From positions 3,234,522-3,298,521 of the forward strand of contig CATOTI010000002.1 in assembly GCA_951813295.1 (NCBI GenBank): a DNA stretch of 64,000 bases, given 5' to 3'. The notes below the pieces were generated by a model, which saw only the letters and a list, made by a program, of their open reading frames with translations, had not been told where the DNA came from and did not search any database. Source of the DNA: an uncultured Pseudomonadales bacterium. Its GTDB lineage: Bacteria; Pseudomonadota; Gammaproteobacteria; Pseudomonadales; Azotimanducaceae. Both the position numbers and the translations under genes were made by a program. Each line of letters starts with the position of its first letter. Within the stretch, counting starts at the first letter, position 1. Of this stretch, positions 63,718-64,000 are shown piece after piece.

Positions 63718-64000
63718 ATGGCGCAGAAACGACTGTTGTTGGTAGGTGGCCTCGGCCTGGTGGGCCGCGGGCTCCTCGACACGCTCGATCGTGATCCGAG
63801 CTGGGACGTGGTCGCGGTCTCGCGACGTTCGCCGGATTTCGAGTCTCGTGCCACGTTCGTTTCTGTCGATCTTGTCGATCGCGAGCGATGCGAGAAGGTC
63901 TTTGGCGAAGCCGGTCGTTTCACGCACATCGTCTACGCCGCGCTCTACGAACGGGAGAACCTGGTAGCGGGTTGGCGAGAGGACGAGCAGATCCGGACGA
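63718..64000 (+). CDS. NAD(P)-dependent SDR/epimerase-type protein (3' truncated)
   Basis: 94 residues are visible before the window ends, starting MAQKRLLLVG. LLLVGGLGLVGRGLLDTL is an extended-SDR dinucleotide loop, followed by VVAVSRRSPDF, VDLVDRERCEKVF and THIVYAALYERE. The order and the ARG-like SRR motif resemble the PRISE (progesterone 5-beta-reductase-like) group of enone reductases, but the active site is outside the window, so that is tentative. Its promoter must lie in the 82 bases shared with the divergent dioxygenase gene. Confidence 0.75.
   Translation, partial: MAQKRLLLVGGLGLVGRGLLDTLDRDPSWDVVAVSRRSPDFESRATFVSVDLVDRERCEKVFGEAGRFTHIVYAALYERENLVAGWREDEQIRT

Overview
The window is about 64 kb of GC-rich, densely coded DNA from a Gram-negative bacterium, most likely a gammaproteobacterium. 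The evidence is a set of envelope and housekeeping genes: PBP1b with a TPR lipoprotein beside it (the Pseudomonas LpoP arrangement), membrane-anchored DsbA, an LpxL-type lipid A acyltransferase, YegD-type Hsp70, CreA, an MltF-type lytic transglycosylase, phosphatidylserine decarboxylase and type I asparaginase. Against that background the striking content is a complete-looking coenzyme F420 pathway plus five luciferase-like (LLM) flavin/deazaflavin oxidoreductases. That is usual in Actinobacteria and archaea but uncommon in Proteobacteria. I see no rRNA, tRNA, CRISPR array, insertion sequence or prophage. The lineage is inferred from gene content only.

Layout. 1-5.6 kb: end of a GNAT gene, LpoP-like lipoprotein, mrcB, dsbA, a glutaredoxin-like protein and a membrane protein carrying a degenerate staphylococcal-nuclease domain. 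5.7-10.5 kb: a plus-strand run of three LLM oxidoreductases with a thioesterase, a histidine phosphatase broken by a one-base frameshift, a VOC protein and a cysteine-cluster protein. 10.5-13.8 kb: minus-strand HAD, ASCH, aldose epimerase and LpxL genes, with an oppositely oriented hairpin and terminator between two of them. 13.9-33 kb: YegD with a P-loop kinase, then lipid/CoA catabolism (acyl-CoA synthetase, two metallo-hydrolases, alpha/beta hydrolase, acyl-CoA dehydrogenase, hydratase, thioesterase, an iodotyrosine-deiodinase-like nitroreductase, a double CaiB CoA transferase, a desaturase), MltF with two substrate-binding domains, a two-subunit molybdenum hydroxylase and a ferredoxin. 33-37 kb: small periplasmic, membrane and accessory genes (SRPBCC, CreA, HEAT, PNPOx-like, cytochrome b561, YceI, GNAT).

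37-42.4 kb is a divergent pair of operons for sugar or polyol oxidation (two Gfo/Idh/MocA dehydrogenases, two TIM-barrel isomerases, one aminotransferase). 42.4-44.3 kb holds a DUF2975/Xre pair facing a phytanoyl-CoA-type dioxygenase across an AT-rich palindromic region. 44.3-46.2 kb: asparaginase and phosphatidylserine decarboxylase. The one long non-coding stretch, 46.2-46.9 kb, carries inverted and direct repeats and a structured RNA candidate ending in a strong terminator just before an MFS transporter.

48.2-54.3 kb is the F420 operon on the minus strand, in transcription order: PNPOx-like protein, npdG, cofE, cofD, cofC, fbiC. A fourth LLM gene diverges from its head. 55.4-63.6 kb is one co-directional minus-strand run: 2OG-Fe(II) dioxygenase, OppA, OppB, OppC, LLM, Gfo/Idh/MocA, APH-like kinase, second 2OG-Fe(II) dioxygenase. 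It looks like an uptake-and-oxidation system that could use F420 made next door, and it is the best candidate here for an undescribed system. The window ends inside an SDR gene.
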